Below, one piece after another: positions 55,101-61,100 of a stretch of DNA of 64,000 nucleotides. The notes under the pieces are model-generated. The model worked only from the letters and a program-made list of their open reading frames with translations, did no database searches and was not told the DNA's origin. The stretch comes from Apostichopus japonicus. Lineage: Eukaryota; Echinodermata; Holothuroidea; Aspidochirotida; Stichopodidae. The stretch is from positions 6,134,501 to 6,198,500 of the forward strand of contig NC_092569.1 in NCBI RefSeq assembly GCF_037975245.1, given 5' to 3'. Positions within the stretch are counted from its first letter, which is position 1. Each line of letters starts with the position of its first letter. The translations under genes were made by a program, and so were the position numbers.

Positions 55101-58080
55101 TGTTTGAATTGTGCACGTTTGGGTTCGTGGATGTGTTAAGTTACTAATTGATGACCAGGGAATAAACTAACATTGTAAAAGTCATATGAGAAGGTGTTGC
55201 CTTGATACAAGACTGTCAACCCTCAAACTTTTAACGTTTTTATGTTTCTTTATTTCTGTTTTGTTTCATGATATAAGAGGGTGATTGGAAGGTTTGGGTG
55301 AAGACTGGAACAAGTGGGACCAAGTCTTCTGTAGTCCTGGTGGTATACGGAGAGAATAAAACATCAGAACCAGTAAAACTCGGCAAAGGGGGAGAGTTGT
55401 TTACATCTGGAGCAGAGAATGACTTCAAGGTAAGAGAAATCTAAGTAGGAGAAAACAGTTGATGGTAGAATATATTCATTAATTTCAGCTCAGTATAACT
55501 GCAGATGATACTAAAAGTAAACCTTCACCAAACAAGAGTAACAGGGGAATGTTAACAGCTACTTACAATGATGGTGAGCATTTATATCAAGACTGGATTC
55601 AAGGTATCCTATTAACAGTTTACCAAGAAGTACCTCTCATTATGCCTCTTTATGCAATGAATCGCTTCCTATTCCTGTTGCAATATTTTTATAAGTCTAG
55701 ATTTGAAAGAGCATTTGGTAATCTATCAGTACAATCTAATTAGCCTGTGGACAAATACTTAAACCTGATTTAATCTTCCCTCTTTTATGTTTTAATTTTT
55801 TTTCTTAGTTTCGTGTCTGTCTAACAAGTTTTAGGGGTTCAAGAAAACATATACATAAAAAAATAGGTGTTTTCATTCTTGAAACTTAACAGAGTAGACA
55901 ATTTTCTGTCATTCTATTTACTATCAGGTCCAAAGAACCAGTGCACATGCGTTTACCATCGGAAGTCCTGAAAAATCAGTCATTAATTTCTGTAATTATT
56001 TTACAATTTTTCAGGTCAATCTATCTGATTTTGGAGACATTTACAAGATTAGAGTCGGTCTAGACACCATCAGTAGAAAGGCTGCCTGGAGACTTGATCA
56101 AGTCAAAATGAAAGATATGAACTCCGGGCAACAACTGACCTTTAAGTTCAAGAATCGATGGTTAGCCATGAGAGAAGACGACGGTTCTGTTTGGCGAGAG
56201 GCAGCTGCTGTGAGGCCTGGAACTAAACCTCTCCCAAGTAAGTTGGAAATCAAATAGATTTTATGAATATTAAACCATGTCTTATCTCGTATCATAGTTT
56301 ACACTTACACTCTAATAATCATTCACAGCATGATTTAATTGTCTTCTTATTTTTTTCTTATTGAATAAATGAATAATTGAATAAATGAATAAAAGACCTT
56401 CTGAATATATTTAGGTTTTCAGTATAGACCTCAGATTTGAACTCCCCCCCTACCCCCGTCAAACTACTGCCCCGGAGGTTTTGATGTTAAAGTTATTCAC
56501 AGAGAATGTGGACTGTTTATTTACACAAGTTGAAGTCTGAGTGATGATGAATGTATTGATGGTGACATCAAAATACTAATTGATATTTGTGCATTAATTA
56601 CCATTTTTCTATCGTTAAGCTAATTTAAGAGGAATACAGATGACCAATCAGTAATTTATTTCATCAAATGTGCTAAACATGTCTTTGCTTGTTCCTTCTT
56701 TTCTCTTTTTACAGTCAACAAATATTCTGTTCAAGTCACTACGGGTTGGGAGGCTGGTTCGGGTACAGATGCTAATGTATTCCTTACCTTGGTTGGAGAG
56801 AAGGGAGACACAGGGAAGAGACTATTACACAAAACAGCAGATAAGGAACTTTTCCAGGAAGGACAGGTGAGCTTTATACGTCAGAATGACGAGAAATAAT
56901 ATGTTGAAGGTATAAATGAAGTTTGAAATTTGGAAGCTGTTTAAACCCAGAGTTTATAGATTAAACCACATTGGTCCAGCAGGTGGTGTTATTCAAGTTT
57001 GTCTCCTGTCTACTAGCGGACAAACTAAGGGGGTTCATTATCACAGCTAGCCTGTATTACAATACTGCAACATTTCAAGTGGTAAACCTACTATTAACCT
57101 GAAATTCTGCCAAAAGTAGTAAGAGACAGGTCTGTTGGAGCCAATTAGATTTACACTGACACCCTTGACATATCAAAACAATTATTCTGATAATCCTCTT
57201 TATTCCACGTCTAAGTAACTTAAAGTCTGTTTTGGGCCAAAATTAATATTAAGTTCTAATCACTGCCTACCATATCTGTCCAAATGCAATGAGCTTCGTT
57301 AAATCAGTAAATTATGAAATCTTTATTTGCTAAATTTTAACATGTGGTCTTGATACTTAGGTAAGGCTGAATCAATATCAAACAATAGAGATTATCTCAT
57401 CAGCCCAGCAGTGCCTGTTGCATGTCAAAAGTAGCACAACACAAAACATAACTTTCTATGCAGCCTGGCTGCACGATGCTGCAGCCCCCGCAGCCTCCTA
57501 CTTTTGACTATGTGTCTGTCCCTCTCCTATTTACCTTCACTAACAATTCTCAGTGAAAGCTTGTTTGTCATTACTATTCTCATATTCTTCATTTTTCTCT
57601 GCATGATGTTTACCAGACCAACATGTTTGAGCTTGAAGCTGTGAGTGTACAGAAGTTAAAGTCTATTGTGGTGGAGCATGATGGCACTGGAGCTGGGGCT
57701 GGTTGGTTCTGTAAGGAGATCCTTGTCAAGGAAAGCAAAGATTCTAAATCAGAGTATATCTTCCGATGTGACAGGTAATAACAATATCTCATTTAAATGT
57801 ACCTGTGACTGGTACACAGTTCAATTGCCTGTTGGTGTGACAGGTACCTGACAGTGTATGTGACCGGTACTGCAAGCCCTTAACTTTCACTGTAGCTGAG
57901 ACATACACACAGACAGGTTTACTTGCCTACAGTTGTGACAGGTATTACAAATAACAGGCATGAGACTCTTCCGCGGAAACGCGGATTTCAGATTTTTTTG
58001 TTTTTCATTTTCGCGTTTTTTCTCGTAATTCGCGTTTTTTATTATTTTTTATTATTTTTTTTATTTAATTTTTTTTATTT

Positions 58081-58117
<37 letters not shown>

Positions 58118-61100
58118 CGAACATGCTGGACTGTGAAGGAAAGGAACACCGAATTTGACCAGTGGTGGAATCAAATAGCACAAAGCAAGCAAAAAAGCCT
58201 TTTTTTGGTTCAAAAAAGCTAATGGATAAATTATACAAGCAGAAATTCCACACTTTTTTGGCGAGTTACGTGATGTGATAGATTCCATCTAGAGTCCACC
58301 ATTTTGCATTTAACCCCTCCTTACCTGACAAAAAAATCCTAAAGTGGAGGGGGACACCCCTTCCCCTTAAACCCCTCCCCCAGGACGGCGATATATAAAT
58401 TTCAGATTTTTTTTCCCCGGCTCAGTCTCATCCCTGAAATAATACTGGACAATCTGTGTACATTAGTTTTATAAATCATCAAATACCTGTCTCGTCCATG
58501 GTTGTAATCAAACCAGTTTTGAAGTGATACTACCATCAACTTCTGACATTATAATAGTGATGGAAGCATTAATACTTGCAATTAGTTATTCCTCAGTGCC
58601 TTTTTACAGTGTTTTACCTATTATATTAGTAGCAAATGATACCAGTGTGAACTGAACGAACAATGGAAAACTGACTTGGAAATTATAAACAAATGGAAAG
58701 GAGAAAAGGAATGTTACTGCTAGAACAGGGATTTGAACCAATGACCTCTGGGTTTGTTTCTCAGAAAACCGATAGGAAATTTGAAACAAAAACTTGTGCT
58801 CCATTATTTGCTCATTATCAAGAAAGGTTGTTAATAGCAGGAGAACACTTACTACAAGGTTTGCAAACTTTCATTACACTTTAATTTTAATTTTTCTTCA
58901 AGATGGCTGGATGAAGGACAAGATGACAAATTAATCAAAAGAGAACTTGTGCTTACAGAAAAAAGAAAAATCAAAGGTATGTTGATCTCACCTTCCTGAT
59001 AAAAGCCATATTTTATTCTACAGACTTGAAAATATTCTATTTTGTCAAATAATTTGAGCATCACCTATGAGGTATTATCAGCTTTATTCTTTTGTACCAG
59101 CTAGGCAGCATAGCAAATAATCTCTCCCAATCCTGATTTTCAGTTTTGTTCAGATAACACATTGCATATTCTGCCTAGTGAACCAGTAGCAAAATTGCCT
59201 TACTCCATGTAATTTGTGTATCAGGGGATCTGAGCATATCTGGGGAAGTACAGAGAAGTGTTTCCCTAAGAATGGTGCATAAATTCTCCATATATAATAA
59301 TAAGAAGTGTATAGTGGGGTTAGCCATCCTCAAATATCCTTACCTTTTTTAAAATTTTAGTTATCCTCACCTTTTCTTCTTTTTGAGTTTTGTTTTCCAA
59401 CCTTTTGCAAACATTATTCTGAGTGGTTTTATTTTTTCATTTTGATCCTAGCAAGATAAATTTCACCATTGATTTAGTGATGACTCACTGTTGTGGCCTG
59501 TCTTCGTTGGATATTTCCGATGCAACTATGATTACATTCTCTGTGCTTGTGACTTTCTAATGGTGGGACATTTTATAAATGCTAAAAAAGAAATTTGAAT
59601 TATAAGAGTTAATGGATCGTGGAAATAGATGTACTTTCTTCAAAATTTGAATGCATTTCTGCACAAAATGACAAATCTTATTCATTTCTCTCATGTAGAA
59701 AATGACTGGCATGTGTATGTGACTACTGGAGACGATGAGAAAGCTAGTCTTGCAGGTCCAGTCACTTTGTTTGTTTATGGTGAAAAGGAGCACAAAGAAG
59801 TTACTCTGAACCCAGTTCACGAGAAAGGATTTTCAGCTAGTAGCATTGAAGACTTCAGGGTGAGTTATAGGTCTGTTTGATTTGGTTCGTAAAAGAATTT
59901 GTTTGACAAATAGTATCCATTGGTCAGTTCACTCAGATGTACGTAGCAACTTGAGGCATTACAGCTGCAGTTAACATCCTATAACCGACATCAGTATCAT
60001 AACTATTCAATGTGTAAGGAATGATGTTGGAATAGATACAGGTATAAAAGTTGTTGGCAGGAGATATTCTGTTCTTTTTGGCATCACAATAAATTGGTTT
60101 ATTCTGGAACTTGGTGTATGAAATTGTATGAGTGTGTAGCTCATGCACAGGTTATTGACGTTAGCAGTCCATGAACCAAGTTAGACTGCAGAATTGACAT
60201 TGTTAACAATGCTTGAATGAAATAGAGGCCAGATCAAAGTGAAGATCAGAGAAGATTAAAGTAGCAGGAACTTCAAAAGTTCTGTTTAGATACATATAAA
60301 GTTATTTCATCAATTGTTGTTTTCTGGTTCTCTTAGATCAATGTCGGTGATATCGGGAAATTCTCAAAGGTCAGAATCGGTCACAAGAATCCATCAAAGG
60401 AGAATTCATGGCACTTAAAATCCCTCCAACTCGTTGACAAGAACTCTAGCACCGTTCATAACTTTGAAGCAAATCGATGGCTCTCCCCTGAAGAAGATGA
60501 TCTAGATGTGTGGAGAGAATTTCCAATTGCACAGGAAGGGAAGAAACCTGCTAATGGTAAGTATTTGGCCTTTATTTACCCCCAAATAAGGCAACTCTGA
60601 CATTTGTATCAGCTGCTATAGGCTGGGTTGATACTTTTGACTTAGTGATTAGCTAGTGACATATTTTCCATCACAGTTTGAAGAGTAATTTCTCAAAGAA
60701 ACGAGAGGGGAGGTGTACGAGAGGGGGAGGTATACGAGAGCGGGAGGTGTACCAGAGCAGGAGGTGTACGAGAGGGGGAGGTGTACGAGGGGGGAGGTGT
60801 ACGAGAGGGGGAGGTGTACAAGAGGGAGAGGTGTACGAGAGGGGGAGGTTTACGAGAGGGGGAGGTTTACTAGAGGGAGAGGTTTACGAGAGGGGGAGGT
60901 GTACGAGAGGGGGCGGTGTACGAGAGGGGGAGGTGTACGAGACGGGGAGGTGTACGAGAGGGGGAGGTGTACGAGAGGGGGAGGTTTACGAGAGGGGGAG
61001 GTTTACGAGAGGGAGAGGTTTACGAGAGGTGGAGGTGTACAAAGGGGGAGGTGTACGAGAGGGGGAGTTGTACAAGAGGGGGGAAGTACGAGAGGGGGAG

